A stretch of 64,000 nt of DNA from Luidia sarsii (taxonomy: Eukaryota > Echinodermata > Asteroidea > Paxillosida > Luidiidae), in assembly GCA_949987565.1 (NCBI GenBank), contig OX465101.1:27665134-27729133 (forward strand), read 5' to 3'. Shown piece after piece: positions 44,051-56,139 of this stretch. The position numbers were made by a program, and so were the translations under genes. Within the stretch, counting starts at the first letter, position 1; each line of letters opens with the position of its first letter. The notes under the pieces are model-generated. The model searched no databases. It was not told the DNA's origin and was given only the letters and a program-made list of their open reading frames with translations.

Positions 44051-45493
44051 AGAGGGCCTAGGCCTACTAGGCCTACTGTATAGCCTTAGGTTGACTGTAT
44101 AAACTATTTCACATCAGAAGGAATGATACCCTTGATTTAATTTTTTCATTTAGAATGTAATTTGAACTCCCGCGTAAAACGAAGGGTCCACTTTTATAGT
44201 AAAGGTGTCGATATTATTCAATCGTTAATGCAGTATACTGGCCTAGGCTTCATTCAAAAGTGACGCCCTTTTTGGAACGAGAAACAAAAGCAACGGGTGA
44301 AAGTGAAGTTCTGCGGCAAGTAATTTCGCCTTCTATATTTGGTCTATGATTCATCTGTCACCGATCTGAACTTCTGGATATTTAAATAGATAGGGCATAT
44401 ACATGTAGTCGGATTAAATAATAATTCATTAGGCCTCTGTTTCATGGTAGGCCTATTCAAAGCAATACATAGGCCTAATAGTAATAGGCCTAATGTTGCA
44501 AACAAACTGCGCATACATTTAAATTGTTGCATGTGTTTCGTCAGTCCAAGCAGGTCAAATCTAAAATGCAGTGACAGAGAAAACTCAGTGATGCTGAGAT
44601 CGGGACGTCAGTGCCCTCTAATTTTTCTTGAAAAACCCCCCCCCCCCATGACAGCATAAAATGAGTTACATTTATTCTCTGTTTGATGATTTTGTTTTAA
44701 GTTCCTGTTTCGGAACAATCAACCAACGGCAGATTCAAGAAACCAAATATTAATCACAAATGCCACTGCTAGGCCTTGAACGAAACGCCGCTCGGAAATA
44801 CTGTCCTGCACCCTTGAAAAAACCTTCAAATCCGCCAAAGTCTAGCACAAAAACCACTTCAAAATTGCTTGATTCTTCCGATGGGTAGGCCTATAAGACG
44901 ACATTTTGATAAAGATTGTGTTTGTTTTCCTTCTGAGAAGTTTGTGTGCATGTGTGCGCGTATGATAAAATACCACGGGTGTTTTCTTTGTTATATACAT
45001 GGGGCCCACTGCCTTCTTCAAAGCCAATTATTTTGCCTCCTATAGGATACATCTGAGAAACCAGGCCAAAATGCTGAAGCTAAATGCAGAAAGACAATGC
45101 CCGGATCTTGCGCATTATACTTATAGCCTACATGTACCCAGACAATGTGCGATGTTTGCCGACGTATCGCGAGTATGCCCGAAGATGACGTCATTTTTTG
45201 GCACCGAGTCAGCAAGGAGACAGTGGATCTGGCTGGAGCGCAGTGCGCGCACATTTTTTTTTTCCCAACGCCAACCTTTGTCTGGATAGAGTGGAAAGAA
45301 ACATCTTGTAAATAGATTATTCTTGCTAAGATAACAATGATAGTAAGAAAGAACAGATGTTCTCCCTCAAAAAGTCAAAGGTCATCGATAAGATCCTGGT
45401 AAATTTAAATCTAAAAATAATAGATACAGGACCTGACATTTCCATCCAAGGCCAAGGCCTATAGGTATAGCACTAGCAGGTCCTTTAGGCCCT

Positions 45494-45644
45494 GGGGTGG
45501 ATTTCACAAAGCCTTGCGATGCATCGTAACTCAACGTGCGGTTGATAACCCCTCGTAACTTTTCATGGGTCATACGTTTTTTTGTGCATCTCCCATCGCC
45601 CCGCGGTTGATCCTAAGTTACGACGAGTTTCGTGAAATCGACCA
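45494..45644. repeat. GGTCGATTTCAC palindromic repeat
   Basis: GGTGGATTTCACAAAGCC at the left and GTTTCGTGAAATCGACC at the right are inverted; GCATCGTAACTCA and TAAGTTACGACGA form inner arms. A mini-form is at 2648-2684. Confidence 0.6.
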
Positions 45645-45722
45645 CTGCTTTAGTATAATACCGAAGAGGGCGCTCTCGATGTTCCACCTTTTTTGACATG
45701 AATGCATAGGCCCTATATTATA

Positions 45723-45976
45723 TGTGACCCGGCACAGCATAATGAGAAATAACCCCACTTTTGAGATTTTGAGGTTTTCTAATGATGTGAAAGAGTATAC
45801 CATTAGCTTTCAAATGATATCAAAATATAATATCCTCTAATACTTAAAAATTCCGACAATAAAAAAAGAAAGAAAATTGATTTGTAATTGAATTGTGAAG
45901 ATACTTAAACTTCAGGCGTTGTTTACTCAAAAAATGTTTTGGTGGGATATTCCTCATGTCGTTGTGCGGGGTCACA
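45723..45976. mobile_element. TGTGACCCGGCACA TIR element, copy 2
   Basis: Begins TGTGACCCGGCACAGCATAA and ends with GTTGTGCGGGGTCACA, flanked by TA. Compact relative of 4427-4904. Confidence 0.65.
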
Positions 45977-46084
45977 TATTCTTGATCAGGGAGTCAGTAA
46001 GTATTTGTTTGCATAGCTTTTATTTCGCTCCCCTGCATGTAATAGGCTCGGATGAATCTTTTTTAGCCTAGGTCTATTCTTTTC

Positions 46085-46260
46085 AAAACAAATAAGGAAA
46101 AACTGACTGGGAACTTCTGAAAAAAAAAACCAATTAAAGAGTGGAAGAAAACTTTGGCAGAACTGTGACTAGAACCCGAGACCTCTAGTTCGAAAAAAAG
46201 AGGCTTAGTCTCGAGTTCAAGTACCGGTCAGTAAAGATTTTCTTTGCCATTTTTCAAAAC
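46085..46260. repeat. Back-to-back SINE halves
   Basis: Reverse tail and B box (AACTGACTGGGAACTTCTG, CTAGAACCCGAGACCTCTAG) meet a forward B box and tail (CTCGAGTTCAAGTACCGGTC, TTTTCTTTGCCATTTTTC). Confidence 0.6.
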
Positions 46261-46544
46261 TCTTAATTTCTTGTTTCAGTGTGTGGAACAACCCATGCCT
46301 AAAAATCACATCTTCCTCCGCTGTGAGCCGTTATATGGTGATGTTAATGCTAAACAATCAGTGTTATTTTGTTTGCATGTCAACATGTCAAATTCCGTGT
46401 AATTCTTATTTGCTTATGTGGATTGTAGCTTCAAAGTAAAAAGACAATATTATAACAAGCGCGTGGAAGACAAGCACACAAAGCAATGGGTAAACTGCAA
46501 TGGATAGACTATTCTTTTAACGATGACAAAAGCTTGGACTGGCT

Positions 46545-46742
46545 AGAGCGCTGGTACATTAAACCAGAGGTATGGGGTTCAAGTCCAGTAGTCGGGTTTG
46601 ACCAAACGCATGGTAACTTGCGATCAATCGCAAGACGATGAGCGATGCATGCACAGAAACCATACGTATCACAACTATAACGGTGGGTTATCCATGAGTT
46701 ACGAACTCACGATGCATCGTAAGGCTTTGTGAAATCCACCCC
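46545..46742. repeat. Truncated SINE followed by a TCACAAAGCCTTG-type repeat
   Basis: GGCTAGAGCGCTGGTACATT and GGGGTTCAAGTCCAGTAG are SINE body; from about 46,611, GATGAGCGATGCATGCAC and AAGGCTTTGTGAAATCCACC belong to the other family. Confidence 0.55.
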
Positions 46743-46749
46743 ACCTGGT

Positions 46750-48370
46750 CCAGTCAATATTTTGTATAGTCCTAAGCTATTTCCACCCATGCAATGTATA
46801 CAAAATTTCCATGCAATATTGCAAGTATAAAAGTTTTCCATTCCTTTGTTTGTAAACTGTTCTGTTTTAATAATGACCACTATAATAGCCATTCGATTTC
46901 GATCCCTAGCTTTGAAAATAAGAGCTCAAACCACGCTCCAACGCATCCAAGAAGAGCGAGAACATGTCAGTACATCAATTTAATGTTCAGCGCGACGTCG
47001 ACGATCCCGAAGGGCTCCAGAGAGCGACACAATGTGCATGCTACTATCATTGACTGTGCTTGCTCATTGCACATCCGGGCCCCGTGAACGCCGGCCGTGC
47101 GCACGTGCTTTGTTGTTGTTTTCATTGAGTACGGGCTTTGCTGTTTGTACAGTACTGCACATGTATTTCTGCCAAGATGTACAGTGTATAATTTTTTTTG
47201 AAACATCAATGCGGTGGCTCGCGGAAGTGCGTACGAGGCGCACACTTGAAAACGGTCCATGACCCAGAAGACTTTTTTTTTTCCCGCGAAACGCGCGCTT
47301 AGGCGGCCTGCGTTCTGGCTCCGTGCCAAATGCGCGAGGCGTACTCGTTCACTGAGCGCGCGAAGCTACTCCCTGTAATTGGGTCATTCCCTCGATCAGT
47401 GCATGACGTAGGCTACAGTACACATACATTGTATTCTTTTTATCAGGACAGCGTGACCTACTTAAGTATTAGTTTTGTCCCCCTTTAAAATGTAATAGTT
47501 TGTTTATAAACAACGATGTTGCGGTTTCACTTCTTGTGTACTTGAACATGTATCAAGTAACCATTCTTTAAAACTCAATGAATCTTTGTTTTCCCGATCA
47601 TTTCAGTCTGTTATTTATTTCTTGGAAAAATGATTATCGGGATCGCAATATCATATCACTCCCATTTTCATTACGACAGCGATAATTATACTTCTGATGG
47701 GTGAGCTAAATTATTTAATCGTACTACATGTATAAGCTATTATCTATTTAACCCATTTATTGTAAGTGGATGGCTTGCATGATTGTACATGACCAATGCT
47801 CTAAAATTCAATATCAAGTTAATCCGTATCGTTATTGGTATCTGACTGGTATAGTTTGACCTGGCTGGCTGAGGGCAATATCCGTATCCGTAGAGTTCTA
47901 AATAGGCAGAAACTTCTGCCTGAAGGGTGCAGCACACAAAATCCATCCAAGATGTTTCGCCGAGCTGATTGTCATGAAGTGTGGACCTACAACTTTTTTT
48001 AATAAGGGGTCTTTGGAGGCCAATTAACTGATACATTGTAGAATAAATGAAGCTTAAGACAACCTGGGGGTTCACTCTTCAATTTGGTATGTAATTTGGA
48101 CCATATCTGGCTTTAAATGTGGCCCTATTCGGCTGTAGAAGTGGAGGGGTCCATCCCAAAATCCTTGCAGAAATTCGGCTTGGACGACTACACATTTTGG
48201 AGGTGTTTTTTTCTGGGGGTAATTGGCAAAAAATCTAATCGGCTAAGTACAGTGTTCAATGGGAGCTCGATTTAGTGTTCTGTACCTTGAACGCAAATTT
48301 AGAAGTGCGCCCTCTATGCGCCCTCTGTCATGAGCAAGTACCGGAGCAAGCAAGCCTCGTGTACCGTCCA
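46750..48370. other. Intergenic, no gene seen
   Basis: A CpG-rich patch near 47,075-47,350 (CACGTGCTT, GCGAAACGCGCGC) stands out; otherwise AT-rich with no supported exon. Confidence 0.4.
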
Positions 48371-48374
48371 TGTT

Positions 48375-48545
48375 CATGTACAGTACATGTGCCGTACATG
48401 TACACATGTACATGTACATGTACAATTTACATGTACGTGTACTGTACGTGTGGGGGTGTACGTGTACTGTACACATAACTTTACACATGCACACTATACT
48501 GTACACACATGTAATGTACTGTACACCAGTACACGTGCTGTAATT
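48375..48545. repeat. TGTACA/ACATGT-rich palindromic low-complexity tract
   Basis: Runs of GTACATGTACATGTACATG and variants (CTGTACGTGT, CAGTACATG). The unit is self-complementary, so the tract can fold on itself in many registers. Confidence 0.75.
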
Positions 48546-48549
48546 CTGT

Positions 48550-49569
48550 ATTTACAGGCCCGATTAAAAATTAAAATATCAGTGAATAATGTTTGAGAAG
48601 TGTCGTCACATTATTGTAAGAGTAAGGTTGATTACGCAGAGTTTTTTTACAATCGAAATCCGGTTACCTTTCCGTTGAACTTTTAGGGAAGAGCATGACA
48701 GCTAGATCACCCTATCTCCATAGTTTTACCGTAGGTTTCTGAGGCCTGTATTTTGTTAAGACCAATGATTTTACAGAAGCGGAAGGTTTGCGGTGTGGAT
48801 GGAGTGTGGCTTGAAGAGAGCCGGCAACTCAACGTTTATTTTCAAACCTTATTTTACACATGCGTTGATTTGCATGTGTATATGGAAAGGCAGATTTGCT
48901 ATATTACATCTGAGATATCCATGCAGGGTCACGGAATATAACTGGGGCTATCGTTTCAAAGCTGGGCACTCGATCCAAACTGCTATTTGGCAGATATTTT
49001 TGCCCAAAGGAAACATTTCACAACACATTTCAAATTCAACAGGCGTTCTGTGCTGGATCCAAGATCACAAACCTCATATATTATAATTTATAAGCTCATC
49101 GACAAGTACATACACACACTTCGAGAAAAGAAAACAAATTGGAAAATACATGAATACGCAAACACTAAACACACGGATAAACAAGCAACAAACAAGCTAC
49201 AAAGACGGGAGAGAAAGTGCGGGGAAACAACATCTGGCCCGAGGCAAAACTGCGGTTTTAAGCAGCAAATTCGTGGTCGGTCGACGGGCCTAGCCTGTGA
49301 TCAGGGTATTCCCAGCCCTCGGGGCACATCAGCACGTCTTGGGGTCAAGAAGGTGGAAGCTTCCAGGCTCGTACGTCAGACATTTTTTTGTTATCAACAA
49401 GCCAACACCGCAACCAATGGAAAAGTCGTGTAACTTCAAGGATCCCCACATTGGCACACACAGTACATACACGCGCTCACTTCAGAAATCCCGTACCGTA
49501 CGCGTACCGCGTATACGCGGTACCGTACCGTGGTCCCTCGTTGAGTTATCAGCGATCACTGTTTATTGT
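48550..49569. other. Intergenic, no gene seen
   Basis: No exon supported. A perfect 18-base palindrome TACCGCGTATACGCGGTA lies at 49505-49522 in a CGTACC-rich patch. Confidence 0.4.
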
Positions 49570-50207
49570 TAGTCATGACGTCATGTAAACCCTAAGTGGG
49601 GCAGTGGACGCTGATTGGCTGGCCGCGGATAACTCCACACACTAGTCATGTACACACGGGTTTATACATTGTGATACTTTTTTTTCTTGGCGCGCCAACT
49701 CCACGAGTCTGCACGCTTTAAATTCGGAAGCAAGCCGCCACCACGCCACAGTCCTTGCCGGGGCAGGCAGCGATCGAACACCGTCACTGCTCGAAATACT
49801 GCGATAGAAAAAAATCAAAACAAAAACTGTAAACCGTCGAGCTTTCCTCGTCTGATTGATGAAAAAACAACACTGTGGCCCATACCACTTGTTGGTGCAG
49901 CGGAGGCGAGGTCCTGATTAGCGCGAAATCCCGCAAGTCAAGTCACATTGCATCACGGACGAGTTTGGCCTTGTGATGCCAAGCGGCTTTTTGATTGACA
50001 GCACCACGTGAGCACGTCCGGCCCCGGTGACAGACCGAAGCCACACCTCCCTCCCCCATTCAGCTCGGCCTCTCCCTCCCCCTCACCTTCATAAGCGCTT
50101 CCCGATCGCGGTGCTTGGCTCACTGGGACTTCGGCGGAAAAGGCTAAAAAGGGGACCGCATTTTGACAGGACTGGTAGTTCCTCTCCAGACAGCCGCGAC
50201 GTTCAGA
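49570..50207 (+). promoter_or_regulatory. Presumed promoter / 5' UTR of the ZFP36-like gene
   Basis: The sequence holds a perfect cAMP-response element TGACGTCA (49576-49583), an inverted CCAAT box ATTGG (49614-49618), a palindromic TTGGCGCGCCAA (49687-49698) and an E-box CACGTG (50005-50010). CpG density rises toward the start codon. No TATA box is evident. The cluster suits an inducible early-response gene, but site function is inferred. Confidence 0.45.
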
Positions 50208-50294
50208 ATGCGTGACAACATGTCGACGGCCCTCGTATCGGCGAACGTCTCGGCCTTCTACGACGTGAGCGATGTTCTCTGCAACAATTTCAAG
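50208..50294 (+). CDS. ZFP36L1: ZFP36L1-like exon 1
   Basis: 29 codons in phase 0 ending at a GTGGGT donor. Two in-frame ATGs (50208 and 50220) both have A at -3. The intron after it is 396 bp. Confidence 0.92.
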
Positions 50295-51809
50295 GTGGGT
50301 ATTTTTTCACTCCTCATCAGAAAGTTTGGGCCCGAGTTTGGATCGCTCGGGTTAGGGCGTGTGTGAAGCTATGCGATAGTGCTGTGTGCATGCACGTAGC
50401 GTTGGCAACCTGTTGAATGAGTCTGTATCGGAATGCGCTATGCGGTCGTGCACAGTGCTACACGAGATCGAATGGACGCCAACTTGTTGACTGGCCAGAT
50501 CGGCCTTACTCAGTTACTGCGCTCATCGCGCTGAGATCGAGACATTTAGATCGCATTTTATCTCTCTGCCTTGCTTTGCACTATCAATCGGATCTGACAT
50601 TTTTCCAAGACTCGACTGATCTTGTGTTTTGAACTGATGTTCTAATTTTTAATTTTTTTTCCTGATTTTGTTTCGGTTTTGACTTAACAGAATCCACCAT
50701 CGGCAACTCGCCCGCATCTTAAACTCGACAAAAGAGCTGTGGGTACTCCGATACACGGAATCCGGCGGCACTCAACCAGTTCCACCGCCATCAACAACCC
50801 CGTCAACGTCAACATGAACGCCAACGATGCCGGGAAGCTACGAGACCGCGCCATGAGCGAGAGCGACCGCAACCAGCAGCAGCGGACCCAGACCAGCCGC
50901 TACAAGACGGAGCTGTGCCGGCCTTTTGAGGAGAACGGTACTTGTAAATACGGGGACAAGTGTCAGTTTGCCCACGGCATGCACGAACTGAGAAACCTCT
51001 CGCGCCACCCAAAGTACAAGTCCGAGCTCTGTCGCACCTTCCACACGGTGGGATTCTGTCCGTACGGCCCTCGCTGTCACTTCATTCACAACCCGGAGGA
51101 ACGCAAGCTCGGCGTGGCCTACATGGAGCAGCAGCAGCAACAGCAGCAGCAGGCCAAGCCGCACCGTGAGCAGCACCAAGTCGAGCGGCCCAAGCTGCTG
51201 CACTTTCCCAGTGCACCGCTCGGCTCGACGTGCAGCGGGGACCTGACTCCGCCCAGCGACAGCCCCACCTCGATGACGCCGCCGCCCTCGCTGTTCGGCG
51301 ATGAGGTCGCACCCAGCCTGCCCATGAGCGCCAGTGTCCTCCAGTCGGCTGTCAGCGCTTTCAACTACGCCCAGAGACAGCGGAACCAGCAAGAGTTGCC
51401 CAACGTCATGTCGCCGATCATGTCGCCGACCATCAGCGGCATCAACAGTCCCTTTGGCGCCGGCCCCATGTCTCCCTTCACCTCCCTGCAGCTGAACACG
51501 GAATTAGAGCAATCCCAGCCCGCCTTCCAGCCCTCCCTGCCCCGCCAGGGGAACACTGGCAGCGTCTTCTTCTCTTCCGACAATCTCAACGACTACTCCC
51601 GAAACGCTTTCCGCCCTCCCTCACCTCCCGACTCGCTGTCGGATCCCGAGTCCCTGGGCGAATCCATGGGCCCGGCCTCCCCGCTCCCCATCGCACCCAG
51701 CGTTTCCCTCAACCCTATCCCCAAGGCTCAGCCCGGCTCGCCCTCGGTTAATCAGAGGGTGGGCCGGCTTCCCATCTTCCGCGGCATGTCTCACGAGGAA
51801 AGGTTCTAA
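50208..51809 (+). CDS. ZFP36L1: TIS11/ZFP36-family tandem CCCH zinc-finger mRNA-decay factor (2 exons)
   Basis: Two exons (87 + 1119 bases) encode 401 residues. The family binds UUAUUUAUU-type AU-rich elements and recruits CCR4-NOT. Seen: an N-terminal block like ZFP36L1/L2 (LVSA..DVSDVLC), KRAVGTP, RRHS with S57 in a basophilic-kinase context, and two CCCH fingers: C105-C114-C120-H124 and C143-C152-C158-H162. Both have C-x8-C-x5-C-x3-H spacing and are led by YKTELCR and YKSELCR. An 8-Gln run follows (176-183), then a Pro/Ser/Met-rich region, and [12 protein letters not shown] at the C-terminus, the likely CNOT1-binding motif. The start at 50208 is used here; M5 (50220) aligns better with vertebrate starts and would give 397 residues. 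The two-exon layout with a short first exon is typical of the family. Confidence 0.97.
50691..51809 (+). CDS. ZFP36L1: ZFP36L1-like exon 2
   Basis: Acceptor TTAACAG; stop TAA at 51807-51809. It holds both zinc fingers and the whole C-terminal region. GC content is much higher than in the flanking DNA. Confidence 0.97.
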   Translation, partial: NPPSATRPHLKLDKRAVGTPIHGIRRHSTSSTAINNPVNVNMNANDAGKLRDRAMSESDRNQQQRTQTSRYKTELCRPFEENGTCKYGDKCQFAHGMHELRNLSRHPKYKSELCRTFHTVGFCPYGPRCHFIHNPEERKLGVAYMEQQQQQQQQAKPHREQHQVERPKLLHFPSAPLGSTCSGDLTPPSDSPTSMTPPPSLFGDEVAPSLPMSASVLQSAVSAFNYAQRQRNQQELPNVMSPIMSPTISGINSPFGAGPMSPFTSLQLNTELEQSQPAFQPSLPRQGNTGSVFFSSDNLNDYSRNAFRPPSPPDSLSDPESLGESMGPASPLPIAPSVSLNPIPKAQPGSPSVNQRVGRLPIFRGMSHEERF

Positions 51810-54160
51810 AGACAAGGATGATCCACCTTGACAAAAAAAATGGATGCCTAAACACTACAGCTCACGGAAATGACTCTTTTGTTTCTTATTCCAGTGACAT
51901 GATTTAAATGTCTTCCTTTTTTTGTATGATCCTGATTATTCAGTAATCGTAGGATTTGTAAAAAATGATTGATTGTATTTTATTTTAAGATATTTGAAAT
52001 GTTCTCTGAATTAACATGTCATTTGTTGATATTTCCATACTCCAGGAGTTGTTACTATTTATATTTTAAAAAAAGTAGTCCTTAGGGGCTGTTTCCTATT
52101 TAAGTTTTCCTACACTTATAAAACATTCTTAGCCTTAAACTGACCAAAGCAAGTATGGCCTTGCTGTTCCTTGACGTAATTTTATTGTCATTTCTTTGTA
52201 TTGTTGAGAAATTTTGTACTATTTCATGCTGAGCATAGTAAGTGGTTTCGCAGTTTGCGTTCTCCCAGCCTCATTGCATAAACGGCCCCTTCCTATTTAC
52301 TAAGTATTTAAGTTATCCATCTTATTTATTTGAAAACATTATATGCATTTTGGTGAATTTATAATGCCCGTATTTATCAGGTTTTATGATGATTAGATAT
52401 ATTATATATTATTATTATTGTGATGTGACTCTTGTGTTTTAAATTATAAAAAACTTAAAGATGTTTGTCTTTGATGCCTAATGGTATGATGAGTACTTAA
52501 GTCTTGTTTTGGATACAGTATTTTGTCTTCCTGTTAAGTTCCTTGATTTCTTTGGATTCAGATGAATTTTTGTGGGATTGTTTTTCTTCACCTCATGGAT
52601 TATGACTTTGTTAATTTGAAGTTTGTACATAGACCAGACAACAAGCTTGACTTCCCAAGAACAGATGATGTAACTTGACCCGAACCCACTCAGATGCTCT
52701 TTTGGGATTTCCAAAAAATTACGCGTTTTGTAGTTATTTGTTGAACACCAGTGAATCTTGAGTGTGATCTTTTCTACTGGCATCCCCAGGATGGATGTAA
52801 AGTTAAAATCCGGATATTCATGTTGCCAAGCTGTTATGGCTGGTGTTAGGGTTAAGGCTTGAGTGTTTTACAACGGAACTCTGGTGGTGAATTTTGTGTT
52901 GAAACCAAGATTCCCTGCAGTCTGTATTCCATTTTATGATCTGATTGCATTTTTTGAGTACATTTAGTAACTGAGGTACCCCTCCCCCCTTCTGTGCAAA
53001 AATGTTATAGCATACCCCTTACAGTTGTAGACGAATGTTTTGTGCCACTTATGGTAAGCAACTCGTGCAAAAATATGACAGTAGATCACCTGTGCAAAAA
53101 ATCAGCTCATATTTGTACTGACAAACTGTTTAAAAGTGTTAAGAGAATCTATTTAACTTAACTACTAGTAGACTAGTTATTTAAAAAGTGCATATTTAAT
53201 GCAGCAAAGTTTGATGTGTTAAATGTTTGACTTGGGTTAAACCATTTATTTCCCGTTTTAAAAAAAGGTTTCATCAACAGACAGAACTTTTCACACAGCA
53301 AATTGTACATAAGTTTCAGAACAAATTTGGACCTGTTTGTGGGTCAGAATTTAAAGTGCTCACTTCTTTTTCTTGTTCAGACTGATGCTTTGAAAAGTGA
53401 GCGCAGGAAATCGCAACAAAAAGAAGTTTCCTCCCATGCACAGCATACAAAACATTCCATTGTGAGTTCCAGATATCTACATTCAAGAAAGAACAAACTG
53501 ATAGTATGTTGGTGATAGTGCTGTAAATGTAATTTTGAAATCCACTATAACAAGCTATGCAAAAACTTCTCCTGCATACACTGCCGCTTGGCATGGGCCT
53601 TGCAATATGTGTAAATGTTGATATTGTACTTAGTTGAAACAAAAAAAATATTTAAGACAATTTTAAAGTTGACATTTTTTACATTAAAAACCGTGTCTTC
53701 TTGGCAAACACTGTAAGTGCCTTTGTAGAGTTTGAAAAAGAAAAGATTAGCCCAATGTTGCCTTTTTATTGATGCGTTTTGGGGCGTGATTCTGGAGAAA
53801 TTTCTCACTGTAAATCTAAAATATATTTTCCCCTCTGTGCCTTATCACCAATACACAGATTTTGGTGTAAATGATGATCTATTTTAGACCAAGTATTTTC
53901 ATACTTACACAATGAGGTTTTAAAAGTTAACGAGTTACAGACAAAGGTCATTTTTTTCTACTTTTTCATTTTTTTTCCTGCACTTGAAATTTTGTGTTGA
54001 GGGGGAGGTTTGTGATGATAGCTCTGCGTTAGGCGTCTGTTTCAACAGACTGTTTAATGAAATGCATCACTTGTTTGTGACGTACATAATACGTGTACAT
54101 GTATTTGTGTGTTAAAAAAAAAGCTTTTTGTGTTGAATATGAGACGATGTTAAATTAAAA
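51810..54160 (+). other. Probable 3' UTR and downstream AU-rich DNA of the ZFP36-like gene
   Basis: Very AT-rich and without coding signal. It carries an exact TTATTTATT nonamer at 52322-52330 and further ATTTA-type cores, for example near 52,056, 52,373 and 53,244. ATTAAA at about 53,682 and 54,152 are possible polyadenylation signals; the true end is unknown. Confidence 0.45.
52322..52330 (+). promoter_or_regulatory. AU-rich element nonamer in the 3' UTR
   Basis: TTATTTATT is the optimal binding site of TIS11-family fingers. Autoregulation through the gene's own 3' UTR is known for this family and is inferred here. Confidence 0.55.
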
Positions 54161-56137
54161 AAATGCGCAAAATATTTCAGAAATTCAGATTTGGCCACAT
54201 CAGTCTGCTGTTACTTAATGTTTTCTCTTGTGTAAACGCCTCTATTTTAAAATGCACCAATATGTCGGCGAACACGAAAGTTGGACATCGTGACAAATGT
54301 GGTAAGCTTTCGGTGATCCTGTGTATTCCACTGATTTCGAAGAACATCCATAAAATATCGGCAGATTATTATACGAAAACGAGGAATAGTTTTAATGACT
54401 CGTAAATGTGAAGAACGCATTGCACATGGCCGGGAACCAGATAACATTCAATGAGCTCGATCCAAAGTGTTTAATGGCCTGGTGACGATTTTCTCGATAC
54501 ATATAGTTCCAGTGCCACACGATTATGATACTTGATAGCATACTTATCGCAAGTATATGATTATTATCTGCTAGCTGTTGCGGGCTAGCTGGTTACTGGG
54601 TACATGTATTAAAACAACCCATTGAGTTAAGTACACTGCCTGCTCCACGCTGTTCTGAGACGGTCCCTTGTGTGGGATGTTTGGTTTAGTGCGCGGCTAT
54701 AGTCAGCGCATTCATAGCACATTGTACATACATGTACATTGTATTGTATAAGCGCCATCTCGCCCTACAAACTTTGGCGCTGTATTGTGCACTTGTTTCA
54801 GCATTCGTTTGTCAGTTCGATATAAGCCAGTGATTGCTTCGCTGGGTGCACTGAATAGCGTCAGTAATGTACATGGATTGTCTCCATGGCTTATCAATTT
54901 CCTTCGAGAGTGGAATTCTCAAGTTTCTTTTCTCTAGCAGCGCCTTTGCAAGTGCATGACAATAGCAGTCCGGTACATTGTGTATAGTAATATCAAAAGT
55001 ACTTCCGCATAGAATGTGTCGTGCTGGCTGGTTGAACGCATACATAATCAGGTTTACTATCAGTCTACATGTAGTTGTAGTTTCAATGCGCCCTGCACCC
55101 AACGGATTATAATTATTAACGTAGAACGAAATGCTTCGCTTGAAACAGGAAATACATGTACATAACAAACTTGGCACCCGATCGCGCCAACCTGGTAACA
55201 ATCGGCTTCGCTTCGGCGTATTGCTTTCCATCCGCATAGTAGTAATGAAGACAATTGTCCTGACTGCTAGAGGAACAGCACATCGAATACTGAGCCACTG
55301 GCCTGCACAGGATTGTACATTGGTCTCGCATCTACGACTGCAAGTAAAATCCAACGCTCCTTAATCCGCTGAAAGTGCATGGAAACTAACGCAAACCATG
55401 CACGAACCAAAACGGATTTGAAGTTCAGAATTAACACATCTATTTGACGTTCACATAAAAATCGTACAATGTTCTCAAGCCCCATCCACACGTCACATGT
55501 CCCCTTAAAAAAATATGTGCACTTGGGGAGATGCATGATGGGAGTGGACAGCCGTCTTACAAACCTTCTGCAGGCTCACTGTGACTGTGAGCATACTTCC
55601 CATAAGATTAACCGTTTGGAAATTAAAAACCGTAACAGGTGTCGAGGGATAGCGATTCACTCTGGCTGCACAGGCCAAAGAATGGCTGATCAATTAATAG
55701 ATATGACGTTGATGAGTCATTGCTGTTGAAACAATCGTACCGTGTTATATAAGCAAAAGGCTCAGCGCAAGAAAGCAAGTTCCAGGTTACATGTAGGCCT
55801 ATATATAATTATTCTAATATACCCGGTATAGGTCGCCGCAGGAATGGGCGTGCCTGTATGTAGCCACACCTTGAATGGAAAGGACCACGACGAAAATACT
55901 AAACCCCCAAGATCCTCTTACATAACAGGTGCTCCCCAGAAATAGATTAGGTTTCGCTGCTTTGAACTTCACTCCTCAGCAGACGTGAATAATTAGTTTA
56001 AGTTGCAAGCACAGTCCTATCCGGCATATTACACATGTAGGTTGGTTGGCTCCAGTCCATGGTTGGACAATGCGCTTCGTTGTACCATAGATGGGTGTAC
56101 CATGGCTGTACCATGGCTGTACATTGTACATGACTTG
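54161..56137. other. Intergenic, no gene seen
   Basis: Scattered ACATGTAC motifs; no exon, RNA gene or repeat family recognised. Confidence 0.4.
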
Positions 56138-56139
56138 TA

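Noticed and set aside
50739..51809. ZFP36-like protein starting inside exon 2
   Set aside because: That frame starts with GTG; exon 1 supplies an ATG and the conserved N-terminal motif.
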